A stretch of DNA of 64,000 nt from Paenibacillus gorillae (GCF_000513275.1 NZ_CBVJ010000020.1:29735-93734); one strand, 5' to 3'. Counted from the stretch's first letter, positions 19,536 through 29,121 are shown. The notes: a model not told the origin generated them from the letters alone. A program made the numbers and translations.

Positions 19536-20549
19536 ATGGCGAAAGCAGCAAACGGTTTATCCGGCCGGCAAAAGGCGGCGATTCTGTTAATTACATTGGG
19601 ACCGGAAGTTTCGGCACAAATCTTCAAGCATTTGCGGGAAGAGGAAATTGAGCAGCTTACGCTTGAGATAGCCAATGTACGCAAAATCGACAGCAGCGAA
19701 CGGGAAACGATTATTAGCGAATTCCACCAAATTTGCTTGGCTCAGGAATACATTACGCAAGGCGGCATTTCGTACGCCAAAGATATTTTGGAGAAAGCGC
19801 TGGGCGAGCAAAAAGCAGTTGAGGTTATCAACCGTCTGACTGCCACGCTGCAAGTACGGCCGTTCGACTTTGCCCGCAAGGCAGAGCCGACTCAAATATT
19901 GAACTTTATCCAAAACGAAAATTCCCAGACGATTGCACTGGTGCTCTCGTATTTGCAATCGGAGCAATCCTCGCATATTTTGTCCTCGCTTCCGCAAGAG
20001 AAGCAGGCGGATGTTGCGCGCAGAATTGCTTTGATGGACAGCACCTCGCCGGAAGTCATCGGACAGGTTGAGCGGGTATTGGAACAGAAGCTTTCAGCGA
20101 CCGTTACGCAAGATTACACGAATGCAGGCGGCATTGATTCCATCGTTCAAATATTGAATGGCGTCGACCGTGGTACGGAACGTACGATTCTCGACGCTCT
20201 GGAGATTCAAGATCCCGAGCTTGCTGAAGAAATCAAAAAACGGATGTTCGTCTTCGAAGACATTGTCAATATCGACAACCGCTCGATTCAACGGATCATC
20301 CGCGATATCGAAAATGCCGATCTTCAGCTTGCGCTCAAAGTGGCGAGCGAGGAAGTTCGCGAAGCGATTTTCCGCAACATGTCCAAACGGATGGCAGAAT
20401 CGTTCAAGGAAGAAATGGAGTTCATGGGTCCTGTCCGACTGCGCGATGTCGAAGAAGCACAGACCCGTATCGTCGCTACTATTCGCAGACTGGAAGAATC
20501 CGGCGAGATTATTATAGCTCGCGGCGGAGGAGACGATATCATTGTCTAA
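19536..20549 (+). CDS. fliG: Flagellar motor switch protein FliG
   Basis: FliG, 337 aa, is the rotor torque ring. It opens GLSGRQKAAILLITLG and has the middle-domain motif SYLQSEQSSHILSSLP. The charged C-terminal torque helix is in IQRIIRDIENADLQLALKV. It links FliF to FliM/FliY and interacts with the MotA stator. The stop overlaps the fliH TTG start by 8 bases. Confidence 0.96.
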   Translation: MAKAANGLSGRQKAAILLITLGPEVSAQIFKHLREEEIEQLTLEIANVRKIDSSERETIISEFHQICLAQEYITQGGISYAKDILEKALGEQKAVEVINRLTATLQVRPFDFARKAEPTQILNFIQNENSQTIALVLSYLQSEQSSHILSSLPQEKQADVARRIALMDSTSPEVIGQVERVLEQKLSATVTQDYTNAGGIDSIVQILNGVDRGTERTILDALEIQDPELAEEIKKRMFVFEDIVNIDNRSIQRIIRDIENADLQLALKVASEEVREAIFRNMSKRMAESFKEEMEFMGPVRLRDVEEAQTRIVATIRRLEESGEIIIARGGGDDIIV

Positions 20550-21375
20550 TCTCATCAAATCGAACAGCGTCGTTTCGGTCGATCAATTCAAAGAGCTGCT
20601 CTGGCACAATCAATATGCGGCACCAGCCCAAGAGGACATAGGCGACGAAAAACCGGCCGGTCCGGACGAAGAGACCATTTCACTGCGTGATCAGATTCTT
20701 ACAGATGCTCAGACATTCGCAGAGGAAAGAATCCGTGAAGCCGCAAAGCAAAGCGAGCAGCTGCTTGCTGAAGCAGAGACCCAAATCGATGCCTGGTGGC
20801 TTGAAAAACGGTTAGCTGACGAGGAAGCATCGCAAGCTTCGAAGGAATCCGGTTATCAGCATGGCTATTCGGAAGGCGGCAGTCAGGCCGAAGCTGATGT
20901 CAGGCAGCAATGGGAGCAGCGGCTGGCGGAAGCGGCCTCGATTCTGAAAACCTCGTACGATATGCGCGAGCAAATTATTCAAGAGGCGGAGCCGTTTCTA
21001 GTCGAGCTTAGCTGCGCGATTGCTGAGAAGATCATTGGCCAGAAATTGGCCGATGCTCCGGATCTTGCAATGGATCTTATCCGAAAGTCATTGTCCAGAC
21101 GGCGGGAACAAGGCGTTATTACGCTTTGCGTATCGCCGGAACAATTGGCATTCGTACAAGCTGCAAGAGAAGAGCTGAATCTCGCAATCGACTCGCAGGC
21201 CGAGCTTCAAATATTGCCGGATTCAACGGTTAAAGATGCCGGATGTGTAATCCGTTCCGCCTTTGGCAGCATCGATGCGAGAATCGATACACAGCTTTCT
21301 GAAATTAAGCGCGAGCTCATTCAACTGGCTCATCAAAGCAGCGAGGAGCGTGGATTGCAGGATGAGCGCGAGTAA
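20542..21375 (+). CDS. fliH: Flagellar assembly protein FliH
   Basis: FliH, 277 aa, is the regulator and stator-like partner of the export ATPase FliI. The first half is a charged, helical region that includes an EAAKQSEQLLAEAETQID coiled coil; the second half is the conserved V-type ATPase E-subunit-like domain. The TTG start overlaps fliG, and the end overlaps fliI by 14 bases, so the three are coupled. Confidence 0.9.
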   Translation: MSNLIKSNSVVSVDQFKELLWHNQYAAPAQEDIGDEKPAGPDEETISLRDQILTDAQTFAEERIREAAKQSEQLLAEAETQIDAWWLEKRLADEEASQASKESGYQHGYSEGGSQAEADVRQQWEQRLAEAASILKTSYDMREQIIQEAEPFLVELSCAIAEKIIGQKLADAPDLAMDLIRKSLSRRREQGVITLCVSPEQLAFVQAAREELNLAIDSQAELQILPDSTVKDAGCVIRSAFGSIDARIDTQLSEIKRELIQLAHQSSEERGLQDERE

Positions 21376-22687
21376 GCTGGACGCTTCCAAATATGTCGAG
21401 CATTTAGCTCCCATCGATCCTGTCCGCGTAAACGGCAAGGTGACGCAAGTCATCGGGCTGACCGTTGAGTCTGAAGGACCGGATGCAAGCATCGGCGATG
21501 TTTGCTACATATACCCGTCGAAGGCAACTAAGCCGATCAAGGCCGAAGTTGTCGGATTCCGCGACAATAAAGTCATTCTAATGCCGCTTGGCGATCTGCA
21601 TGCGATAAGCCCGGGCTGCGATGTTGTTGGTACAGGCAAGCCTCTTACTGTACAAGTCGGTTCTGAGCTGTTAGGTAAAGTTCTGGATGGTCTTGGGCAA
21701 CCGTTGGACGGTTCATTCCTTCCAAGCCGGATGCAGCATTACTCTACACATAACGAGCCAAGTAATCCGCTGATGCGCCCGCGCGTTGTGGAGCCGCTCG
21801 GAATCGGTGTTAGAGCGATCGACGGCTTGCTAACAGTTGGACAAGGCCAACGGGTCGGTATTTTTGCAGGCTCTGGCGTTGGTAAAAGTACGCTGCTCGG
21901 CATGATTGCCCGCAATACTTCAGCTGATGTCAACGTGATTGCATTAATCGGCGAACGGGGCCGTGAGGTGCTTGAGTTTATCGAGAAAGATCTTGGACCA
22001 GAAGGTCTAGCCCGTTCGGTTGTCGTTGTCGCCACATCGGACCAGCCGGCATTGATTCGGATTAAAGGTGCATTGCTTGCAACTTCGATTGCTGAATATT
22101 TCCGCGATCGCGGGTTGAACGTCATGCTGATGATGGATTCCGTAACCCGGTATGCCATGGCGCAGCGTGAGGTCGGATTAGCAATAGGCGAGCCGCCAGC
22201 AACACGAGGTTACACGCCTTCTGTATTTGCGAACTTGCCTAAGCTGCTGGAACGGGCGGGAACCGGTCCAACGGGATCGATTACCGCGTTCTATACTGTG
22301 CTCGTTGACGGAGACGATATGAATGAACCGATTGCGGACGCCGTTCGAGGCATCTTGGACGGACATATCGTACTTAGCCGCCAATTGGCCAATAAGGGTC
22401 ATTTTCCGGCAATCGACGTTCTGGCTTCCATCAGCCGTGTTATGAAGGAGATCGTAACGGAAGAGCAGCAGGATGCAGCCAATCAATTAAAACGACTTCT
22501 TTCTATTTATAAAGGTTCGGAAGATCTCATTAATATTGGGGCGTACCAGCGCGGTTCCAATCAAGAAATTGATCTGGCTATTGATAATATCGATGCGATC
22601 AACGGATTCACAAGGCAAAAAACGAATGAAAAAGTCAGTCTTGAAGAAACGCAGAACCGATTAATGACCGAATTTTACAGGAGTTGA
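21362..22687 (+). CDS. fliI: Flagellar protein export ATPase FliI
   Basis: FliI, 441 aa, powers unloading of flagellar export substrates and is homologous to the F1 beta subunit. Walker A GIFAGSGVGKSTLLG, Walker B NVMLMMDSVTRYAMAQREV and the GEPPATRGYTPSVFA stretch are visible. ATG 21362 gives a family-length protein; an upstream ATG at 21263 would extend it 33 residues into fliH. It overlaps the fliH 3' end. Confidence 0.96.
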   Translation: MSASKLDASKYVEHLAPIDPVRVNGKVTQVIGLTVESEGPDASIGDVCYIYPSKATKPIKAEVVGFRDNKVILMPLGDLHAISPGCDVVGTGKPLTVQVGSELLGKVLDGLGQPLDGSFLPSRMQHYSTHNEPSNPLMRPRVVEPLGIGVRAIDGLLTVGQGQRVGIFAGSGVGKSTLLGMIARNTSADVNVIALIGERGREVLEFIEKDLGPEGLARSVVVVATSDQPALIRIKGALLATSIAEYFRDRGLNVMLMMDSVTRYAMAQREVGLAIGEPPATRGYTPSVFANLPKLLERAGTGPTGSITAFYTVLVDGDDMNEPIADAVRGILDGHIVLSRQLANKGHFPAIDVLASISRVMKEIVTEEQQDAANQLKRLLSIYKGSEDLINIGAYQRGSNQEIDLAIDNIDAINGFTRQKTNEKVSLEETQNRLMTEFYRS

Positions 22688-22694
22688 ACCGTAA

Positions 22695-23141
22695 ATGGCA
22701 TCCTTTCGTTATTCCTATCAAAAAATCGTCGACTTAAAGACGAGCGAGAAGACGCAAGCGGAATGGCTGCTTTCCTCCGCAATCGGCGAACTGCAAATCG
22801 AAGAGCTGTCGCTCTCCGAGCTGCGGACAAAACGTGCAGAGTGGGAAGCGAGCCTGATGGAAACATCGCAGACGGCCGTATCTTTATCGGAGCTGCAAAT
22901 ACTGCAGCATTATCTGGAATTTCTGGACAGCTGCATCGAAAGCAAGCTCAGGGATATAAGACGCGCGCAAATGCGTGTGGACAGCAACCGCTCGCTGCTT
23001 GCTGACCGAATGAAGGATGAGAAGGTATGGATGAAAGCGAAAGAGCATGAGCATGAACGGTTCCGGTACGCGACGCAGCTGAAGGAACAGTATGAGCTGG
23101 ATGAGATGGCGACCGTTCGCTACATCGCATCGGCGACGTAA
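22695..23141 (+). CDS. fliJ: Flagellar export protein FliJ
   Basis: FliJ, 148 aa, is a small coiled-coil protein that sits in the FliI hexamer like the F1 gamma stalk. The sequence is almost all charged helix, opening FRYSYQKIVDLKTSEKTQAE, typical of Bacillota FliJ. It follows fliI by 7 bases. The family is divergent; the assignment rests on context plus the N-terminal motif. Confidence 0.88.
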   Translation: MASFRYSYQKIVDLKTSEKTQAEWLLSSAIGELQIEELSLSELRTKRAEWEASLMETSQTAVSLSELQILQHYLEFLDSCIESKLRDIRRAQMRVDSNRSLLADRMKDEKVWMKAKEHEHERFRYATQLKEQYELDEMATVRYIASAT

Positions 23142-23179
23142 ACTTAAGCTGCAGCGCAAGGCTAGAGGGAGTGATTGGA

Positions 23180-24091
23180 ATGGCGAATGCGGATATGGAG
23201 AAAGAGAGCTATAACGGTTTTGAGCGAATGATGTTTTTCGTAACTCCGATTCTGTTTGTCGTCGTGCTCATCGGTGTCGTGTACATTTTGTACAATGCCG
23301 ACATGCGCAATTCGATGCTTAAACTGGGTAATTCGATTCCTGTACTTCGGAATGTGCTTCCTGAAGCGAAGCCATCGACCGGCGGGGCAGACGATGAGGA
23401 GATCAAATCGGACAACATGGGCCGTAAAATCGAAGATCTTCAAGCCCAGTTGACGGAGAAAGAGAATGAGCTGGCTCAAACCGCACAGCAAAAAACAGCT
23501 CAAGAGCAGGAATTGAAAAATCTGCAGACCGAGCTAGATCAATTAACAAAAGCTTCAGAGAAAAAAGGGCTTGAGGATGAGCAGTATCAAGCCAAAATTC
23601 AGGAGCTGGCCGGCATGTACGGCAAAATTACGCCAAGTAAAGCGGCACCGATTTTGCAAGCTATGACGCTGGAGGATATGGTACTCGTTCTGGAAGCGAT
23701 GCGTCCGGATGACCGGGTACGGGTAATGGAAAAAATGAACCCGCAAACGGCAGCAGATGCGACGGTTATGCTGAAGGATACCGTTCCTGCAAAAGACCGG
23801 CAAATCGCAGCCCTGCAAGCAGAGCTGAAAAAAGCGAAAGCGGCAGCAAATGCGACAAAACAACCTTCTTCAACGCTTGATACGGCGCAGTTAAACGCAA
23901 CGTTCTCAGCGATGGATCCAAAAAGCGCGGCGCAATTGCTTATTTCGATGGCGGATGTAAGTCCAAGTAAAGTGCTGCGGATATTGAACGGGGTCGACGA
24001 TAATACACGTTCGGCTATTGTAGCCGGGATGTCAGGCATTAATGAGAAATTGACAGCTCAGCTCGTATCGAAGCTAATGACAGGAAAATAA
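23180..24091 (+). CDS. MotE/YlxF-like protein with MgtE-type intracellular repeats
   Basis: A 303-aa membrane-anchored protein in the ylxF position. It has one N-terminal helix (FVTPILFVVVLIGVVYILY, about residues 17-35), a coiled coil at about 70-125, then two MgtE intracellular-like segments (ILQAMTLEDMVLVLEAM with DDRVRVMEKMNP, and a C-terminal AQLLISMADVSPSKVL with ILNGV). Related MotE and FliJ-neighbour proteins act as assembly or stator chaperones; that role is inferred. ATG 23180 is preferred, with GAGGGAG about 9 bases upstream; a GTG at 23171 overlaps that site. Confidence 0.83.
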   Translation: MANADMEKESYNGFERMMFFVTPILFVVVLIGVVYILYNADMRNSMLKLGNSIPVLRNVLPEAKPSTGGADDEEIKSDNMGRKIEDLQAQLTEKENELAQTAQQKTAQEQELKNLQTELDQLTKASEKKGLEDEQYQAKIQELAGMYGKITPSKAAPILQAMTLEDMVLVLEAMRPDDRVRVMEKMNPQTAADATVMLKDTVPAKDRQIAALQAELKKAKAAANATKQPSSTLDTAQLNATFSAMDPKSAAQLLISMADVSPSKVLRILNGVDDNTRSAIVAGMSGINEKLTAQLVSKLMTGK

Positions 24092-24120
24092 CAGCTTCTC
24101 AATCGAGAGGAGGTGAAAAA

Positions 24121-25482
24121 ATGGATATGATCATGGCTTCTATACCCGCTAATGGGGGCGCAGCAGCGTCAACAAGCGGAGCAGGACAAACGAAGGCGGG
24201 CGGTGCCGCAGGCTTTCAGCAAGCGCTGGTATACCAGATGAACGGCGGTTCGTCAAAAGCCTCTAGCGGTTCGGCCTCAGTTGACCCTGCAGCAGTGTTC
24301 CTTGGAGCAAGTCTAGGTGGTGGCGGCGCGTTAACAATTGGCGCTGAGGAAACCAGAGATTTACTGTCGATGCTGGATGCCCTAATTGGCGAGCTAGACA
24401 CAGGGGAAGAGCAGGAAGCAGATGCCGGGAGCGATGAAGCGGCAAAAGAGCTGGGTTCGGTACTGGATCAGTTTAATGCTTTGCTGGCTTTGCTCGGCAT
24501 TCCAGCGTTGACTCTGGCTCAAGTACAAGATGGCGGACAAGCCGATTCGGACACGGGTCAAAACCCGGCTTCGGCTGTGAAGCTTCAACTGCAGGATTCG
24601 CTGCTGCAGCTTCAAGCTGCCGTACAAGACGGCTCGCTGAAACAAATTCAGCAGCAGGAACCGACACAATTAATCGGTCAACAGCTTCAAGCGCTGCAGG
24701 AGCTGCTGCAGAAGCAGAAAGGCAATATTGCTGCAAAGGATCAAGCAGCTGTTAAAGCGGATGGAGAGCAGCTTGCAGCTCCAGTCGTTACGCAGTCAAC
24801 AGCGACATCGGCAGCTTTGCTGCAGCGTTTGACCCAGCAGTCGGTTCATCCTTCTGTAATGCTTGCAGCAGTTGAAGAAACTGCATCTGACAGCATGAAC
24901 GATAGTTTCCCTGCTGGAACAGAAGAGCAAGGAGCGGTAGTGCCAAGCGGAGCGGTATTTGGAGATGTTCTCCGTACAGCAGCCCAGCATCCAGCGGCGA
25001 GAGCACTGCTTCAGCCTTACGTTGCGGCAGATCAATTCGCAGAGACAATGTCACAATTCGTTCAAAAGCTGGATATCAGCATCTTGAACGGCGGCAAAAC
25101 GGAAGCGAAAATTCAACTGTTCCCGGAGCAGCTTGGTCAAGTCGACGTCCGGATTACAATGCAAAACGGTCAATTGACTGCCGTCTTCCATACGGATACG
25201 GTGTCGGCCAAAGACGTGCTGGACAATCAAATGGCACAATTGCGTGCAGCTCTGCAGGCGCAAGGCTTATCAGTTGACAAGCTGGAGGTTACGCAGGGAC
25301 AACACGCAGCTCAACTGGCCGGCGGCCAGCATGGCCAAGGGACAGCACAGCAAAATTTTGCAGGACAGAACAAATCCAAAGGTGACCGGATATCTGACGA
25401 TGCTGGCTTTGAGAGTGAAGTTGCTGAACAGATTGCCATTCAGGATCTCGGCTTTGGCCGGGCAGTGAACGTAACGGCATAA
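24121..25482 (+). CDS. fliK: Flagellar hook-length control protein FliK
   Basis: FliK, 453 aa, measures hook length and switches export specificity from hook to filament. The N-terminal two thirds are Gln/Ala/Ser-rich and low complexity, as in FliK rulers. The C-terminal Flg_hook domain has LFPEQLGQVDVRITMQNGQL with the following AVFHTDT, then RAALQAQGLSVDKLEV. A strong AGGAGGTG site precedes the ATG. It lies between the ylxF-like gene and flgD, the standard order. Confidence 0.92.
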   Translation: MDMIMASIPANGGAAASTSGAGQTKAGGAAGFQQALVYQMNGGSSKASSGSASVDPAAVFLGASLGGGGALTIGAEETRDLLSMLDALIGELDTGEEQEADAGSDEAAKELGSVLDQFNALLALLGIPALTLAQVQDGGQADSDTGQNPASAVKLQLQDSLLQLQAAVQDGSLKQIQQQEPTQLIGQQLQALQELLQKQKGNIAAKDQAAVKADGEQLAAPVVTQSTATSAALLQRLTQQSVHPSVMLAAVEETASDSMNDSFPAGTEEQGAVVPSGAVFGDVLRTAAQHPAARALLQPYVAADQFAETMSQFVQKLDISILNGGKTEAKIQLFPEQLGQVDVRITMQNGQLTAVFHTDTVSAKDVLDNQMAQLRAALQAQGLSVDKLEVTQGQHAAQLAGGQHGQGTAQQNFAGQNKSKGDRISDDAGFESEVAEQIAIQDLGFGRAVNVTA

Positions 25483-25528
25483 TCAACTGAATATCAATCG
25501 ATGCGCAAGTAGGATGGAGGTGAGCGAT

Positions 25529-26038
25529 GTGGCGAATAACAACATTGGTCCAACTGCCGTGTGGCCGAACTATAGTGCGAAGAATGTGCAGAACGCGGCC
25601 AAGCGGGAGCCAAACCAGACGCTGGGCAAGGATGATTTTCTGAAAATCCTGGTTACACAGCTGGCGAATCAGGATCCGATGCAGCCGATGCAAGACAAAG
25701 AGTTTATCGCGCAAATGGCCCAATTCACTTCGGTGGAGCAATTGACGAATATGTCGACACAGCTCGGGCTGCTGCGTCAGAACCTTGGAACGGCATCGAA
25801 TCTGATCGGTAAAACGGTGGAATGGTACGAAATGAATGATCAGGGTCAGTCTGTGTTGGCAAAAGGTATCGTGAATTCCGTTGTCCTCTCGGACGGCAAG
25901 CAATATGCCAAATTCAGCGACGATTCGATGGTGCTTCTCGATCATTTGGTTTCCATCTCGGAGACGGGTGAAGATAAAGGCGATTCGGAGAACGGCAAGG
26001 ATTCGGAGTCATCCTCGGAAGGGGCTGATACACCGTGA
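25529..26038 (+). CDS. flgD: Flagellar hook assembly protein FlgD (cap)
   Basis: FlgD, 169 aa, is the scaffold cap for hook polymerisation. The conserved LGKDDFLKILVTQLANQDPM and KEFIAQMAQFTSVEQL are present, with a short C-terminal part and a charged Glu/Ser-rich tail. GTG 25529 is set by GGAGGTGAG just upstream; the ATG at 25514 overlaps that site. The stop overlaps the next gene by 4 bases. Confidence 0.93.
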   Translation: MANNNIGPTAVWPNYSAKNVQNAAKREPNQTLGKDDFLKILVTQLANQDPMQPMQDKEFIAQMAQFTSVEQLTNMSTQLGLLRQNLGTASNLIGKTVEWYEMNDQGQSVLAKGIVNSVVLSDGKQYAKFSDDSMVLLDHLVSISETGEDKGDSENGKDSESSSEGADTP

Positions 26039-26403
26039 GCGACAGCGTAAAAATTGGGCATATCATGCCAGTGAAATTAATGCAGCAGTCCAAAGCAGCA
26101 GCAAAGCCGAATCCGTCTTCGGAATTCCGCGATATGCTGAATGCCAAGGTGCTTAATTTCAGTCATCATGCTGAGGTACGCATGAAGCAGCGCGGCATCC
26201 AGCTTCAACCGGAATCATTGACGAAAATATTGAATGCGGTGGAAGAGGCGGAATCGAAAGGCGCAGTAGATTCTCTTATCGTTATGAAAGATATTGCGAT
26301 GATTGTGAACGTGCCAAGCCGAACGGTTGTAACTGCCATGGACGGCAATCAGCTTCATAGTAATGTATTCACGCAAATAGACAGCGCAGTTATTCTTAAC
26401 TAA
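26035..26403 (+). CDS. Small flagellar operon protein (TIGR02530-like)
   Basis: A 122-aa protein between flgD and flgE, in the position of the TIGR02530 flagellar-operon family. The core LNFSHHAEVRMKQRGIQLQPE and SLIVMKDIAMIVNVPSRTVVTAMD match my recollection of that family. There is no signal peptide or membrane segment. The GTG start overlaps flgD. A function in hook assembly is suggested only by location. Confidence 0.8.
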   Translation: MSDSVKIGHIMPVKLMQQSKAAAKPNPSSEFRDMLNAKVLNFSHHAEVRMKQRGIQLQPESLTKILNAVEEAESKGAVDSLIVMKDIAMIVNVPSRTVVTAMDGNQLHSNVFTQIDSAVILN

Positions 26404-26507
26404 GCAAGAAACGGGCTGGACCGATAAGGGGGCCTGGTGGCTGCCGACCGATTGAAGCAGTCCCATGAATAATGTATCTACTATTTAATTAGGAGGAATA
26501 CAAAAAA

Positions 26508-27323
26508 ATGCTTAGATCGATGTACTCCGGTGTATCCGGTATGCGTGGCTTTCAAACGAAGCTTGACGTAATCGGCAATAACATTGCAAACGTCAATACG
26601 GTTGGCTTTAAAGGTAGCCGCGTCATGTTCAGCGATATTATGAGCCAAACGACGGCTGGTGTTACAGCTTCTGCGGAAGGTGAGCAAGCAGGTGTTAACG
26701 CCCGTCAAATCGGCCTTGGCGTGTCGATCGCTTCGATCGATACCGTGCATACGCCGGGAAGTGCGATGACAACGAATCAACCGACGGATCTGCGTATCGA
26801 CGGCGACGGCTTTTTCGCAGTATCTCCAAGTCCAGACGGACAACCCGTTTATCTGACCCGTGCAGGCAACTTTACGCCAGATGCGAACAGACAGCTGGTT
26901 ACGGCTGAAGGTTTGTTTGTTCTTGACAGTGGCGGCGCGCCAATCACGATTCCTCCAGAATACACCTCATTCTCGATCGGACAAGACGGCTCGATCTTGG
27001 GTGTGACTGCGGATGGTACGGAAGTCGTCGCGCAGCTGGGTGTCGTTAAAGTGACCAATCCAAGCGGCTTGCTCAAAATGGGCGGCAACTTGTATCAAGT
27101 TACGGCTAACGCGAATCCGGATGGCGAATTTGAATTTATGACCGCAAATGATCCAGAGCTTGGTACTGGGGCCATCATCGCTGGTCAATTGGAAATGTCC
27201 AACGTCGATCTTACTGCCGAATTTACGGAGATGATCGTAGCGCAGCGGGGTTTCCAAGCCAATTCCCGGATTATTACAACATCGGATGAAATTTTGCAGG
27301 AAGTTGTAAACCTGAAGCGCTAA
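26508..27323 (+). CDS. flgE: Flagellar hook protein FlgE (short FlgG-type)
   Basis: A 271-aa axial protein. The N-terminus MLRSMYSGVSGMRGFQTK and IGNNIANVNTVGFKGSRV, and the C-terminus IVAQRGFQANSRIITTSDE, define the flagellar hook/rod family. The short length equals the B. subtilis hook protein FlgE, which was once called FlgG. A strong AGGAGG site lies 10 bases upstream. Hook rather than distal rod identity is from position after flgD. Confidence 0.92.
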   Translation: MLRSMYSGVSGMRGFQTKLDVIGNNIANVNTVGFKGSRVMFSDIMSQTTAGVTASAEGEQAGVNARQIGLGVSIASIDTVHTPGSAMTTNQPTDLRIDGDGFFAVSPSPDGQPVYLTRAGNFTPDANRQLVTAEGLFVLDSGGAPITIPPEYTSFSIGQDGSILGVTADGTEVVAQLGVVKVTNPSGLLKMGGNLYQVTANANPDGEFEFMTANDPELGTGAIIAGQLEMSNVDLTAEFTEMIVAQRGFQANSRIITTSDEILQEVVNLKR

Positions 27324-27344
27324 TCGCGCTTAGCTAGACCATAA

Positions 27345-27370
27345 CCGGAGGGAGGCGGAAGCCTCCCCGG
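27345..27370 (+). promoter_or_regulatory. RNA hairpin with GGAA tetraloop between flgE and swrD
   Basis: GGGAGGC (27350-27356) pairs perfectly with GCCTCCC (27361-27367) around a GGAA tetraloop, extended by CCG/CGG after a 2-base bulge. No T run follows, so it is unlikely to be a terminator. It could be a processing or stability element in the long transcript. Confidence 0.5.
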
Positions 27371-27389
27371 TATGTGAAGGGGGCAGCTT

Positions 27390-27611
27390 ATGATTACTGT
27401 AACTCGTTTGAATGGCACGAAAGTCATGATTAATGCTCTTCTTATTGAATTGGTAGAAGAGACGCCTGATACGATCATTTCGCTGACGACAGGCAAAAAA
27501 ATCATAGTGGCGGAAAGCGCGTCCGATCTTCTGCTGCTCGTACAGAGTTATCTTCGAACGATCGGCGTATACGCGGCGACCCATAAGAGCGAACAAACGG
27601 AGGGTCCATAG
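27390..27611 (+). CDS. swrD: FlbD family protein, SwrD-like
   Basis: A 73-aa protein of the FlbD family, opening MITVTRLNGTKVMINALLIE and containing ESASDLLLLVQSYL. In B. subtilis the equivalent gene, SwrD (YlzI), lies at the same place between flgE and fliL and raises flagellar torque needed for swarming. The name is by synteny and family; no experiment is implied. Start has AAGGGGG 7 bases upstream. Confidence 0.85.
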   Translation: MITVTRLNGTKVMINALLIELVEETPDTIISLTTGKKIIVAESASDLLLLVQSYLRTIGVYAATHKSEQTEGP

Positions 27612-27613
27612 AC

Positions 27614-28081
27614 ATGAAAAAAATGTTGCCATGGTTAGTTACTACATTGCTGGCCATTACGCTTATCGCAATTGTATGTATCATTTTGTTTAAATCATTC
27701 TTTAATGAAAACGGCCCGGATGCGAATGCCAACAAACCGGTTGTCGTCAAGCAATTAAGTGCAGATAAGCGGGTTGAAGTGACTTCCGAGCTGAAGGGCT
27801 TCACACGAAATCTGCTGGATGCAGACTATGTTGTGAAAATCAGCTTTGCTTTCCAACTGGACAGCAAAAAAACGAAAGAAGATTTCGACAAGCTGATGGA
27901 GATTGAGATAAAGCCGATAATCAATCGTACGATAGCAGACATGACAGCGGATGAACTGAGGGGCTCCAAAGGCGAGGACATGCTGGAATCGAAGCTTCTA
28001 AACCTGATCAATCCGATTTTGCCAGAAGGCAAAAAGCTGGTTAAGGTTGAAATTACTGACTTTATTATTACGCAGATTTAG
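27614..28081 (+). CDS. fliL: Flagellar basal body-associated protein FliL
   Basis: FliL, 155 aa, is a single-pass membrane protein at the stator. One N-terminal helix (residues about 5-25, LVTTLLAITLIAIVCIILF) is followed by an extracytoplasmic domain with DYVVKISFAFQLDS, and it ends VEITDFIITQI, the typical FliL terminus. It begins 2 bases after swrD stops. Confidence 0.93.
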   Translation: MKKMLPWLVTTLLAITLIAIVCIILFKSFFNENGPDANANKPVVVKQLSADKRVEVTSELKGFTRNLLDADYVVKISFAFQLDSKKTKEDFDKLMEIEIKPIINRTIADMTADELRGSKGEDMLESKLLNLINPILPEGKKLVKVEITDFIITQI

Positions 28082-28119
28082 AAACTTGATGCCGACATTC
28101 CTTGAAGGGGGTGAGAGAT

Positions 28120-29121
28120 TTGGTTGATGTTTTATCGCAAAATGAAATAGACGCGCTGCTTGCCGCATTGTCATCTGGTGAGATGGATGCGGATGATCTG
28201 AAAAAAGAAGAAGTGACGAAGAAAGTACGGGTATATGATTTCAAGCGCGCTGTTCGTTTCTCGAAGGACCATATTCGCAGCTTGACCCGCATCCACGAAA
28301 ACTTCGCGCGATATTTAACTACCTATTTCTCAGCACAGCTTCGCACGTTCGTGCAAATTAGTGTAGTTCAAGTCGAGCAGCTTCCTTATGACGAGTTTAT
28401 ACGCTCGATTCCGAAAATGACAATTCTTAATATTTTCGAAGCCGAGCCGCTCGAAGGAAGAATGGTGCTTGAGGTTCACCCTAACGTCGCCTATGCGATG
28501 CTTGACCGCTTGCTTGGCGGACAAGGCACAGCCCCGTCGAAGATTAACAACTTGACGGAGATAGAGACGATCGTAATGGAGCGGATTTTCAGCCGTACGT
28601 TCGAAAGCTTGCAGGAGGCGTGGAAGACGGTCATCGACATTTCGCCTCGCATGGAGGCCCTGGAGACGAACCCGCAGTTCATGCAAATTGTTTCACCTAA
28701 CGAGACGATCGCACTGATATCGCTTAGCACTAAAATCGGAGATACAACCGGGATGATCAACCTGTGTATCCCGCATGTTGTCATTGAACCCATTATGCCT
28801 CGCCTCTCGGCCCACCACTGGTTCGTGTCGCAGAAAAAGGAGCGCATACCGGAAGAAGTGGAAATGCTGGAGCAGCGTGTCAGCAAGGCTAAGCTGCCGA
28901 TAGTCGCCGAGCTTGGAGAATCTTCGATTACGATTCAGGAGTTTCTCAGTTTGTCCGTCGGTGATGTCATTTCGCTTCATAAGCCGATCAACAAAGGCTT
29001 GCAAATTAAGGTAGGCGACAAGTTGAAATTTATCGGCAGTCCCGGCTCGGTCAAAGATCGGTTAGCCGTTCAAGTGGATCAAGTTGTCAACGAAGGAGCG
29101 GAAGAGGAATATGACGAGTAA
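28120..29121 (+). CDS. fliM: Flagellar motor switch protein FliM
   Basis: FliM, 333 aa, forms the C ring and binds phosphorylated CheY. The N-terminal CheY-binding motif LSQNEIDALLAALSSG is present. The middle CheC-like domain runs from YDFKRAVRFSKDHIRSL onward, and the C-terminal SpoA domain has EFLSLSVGDVISLHKPI. The TTG start at 28120 has AAGGGGGTG upstream; an in-frame ATG further up at 28102 lies before the ribosome site. It overlaps fliY by 11 bases. Confidence 0.95.
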   Translation: MVDVLSQNEIDALLAALSSGEMDADDLKKEEVTKKVRVYDFKRAVRFSKDHIRSLTRIHENFARYLTTYFSAQLRTFVQISVVQVEQLPYDEFIRSIPKMTILNIFEAEPLEGRMVLEVHPNVAYAMLDRLLGGQGTAPSKINNLTEIETIVMERIFSRTFESLQEAWKTVIDISPRMEALETNPQFMQIVSPNETIALISLSTKIGDTTGMINLCIPHVVIEPIMPRLSAHHWFVSQKKERIPEEVEMLEQRVSKAKLPIVAELGESSITIQEFLSLSVGDVISLHKPINKGLQIKVGDKLKFIGSPGSVKDRLAVQVDQVVNEGAEEEYDE

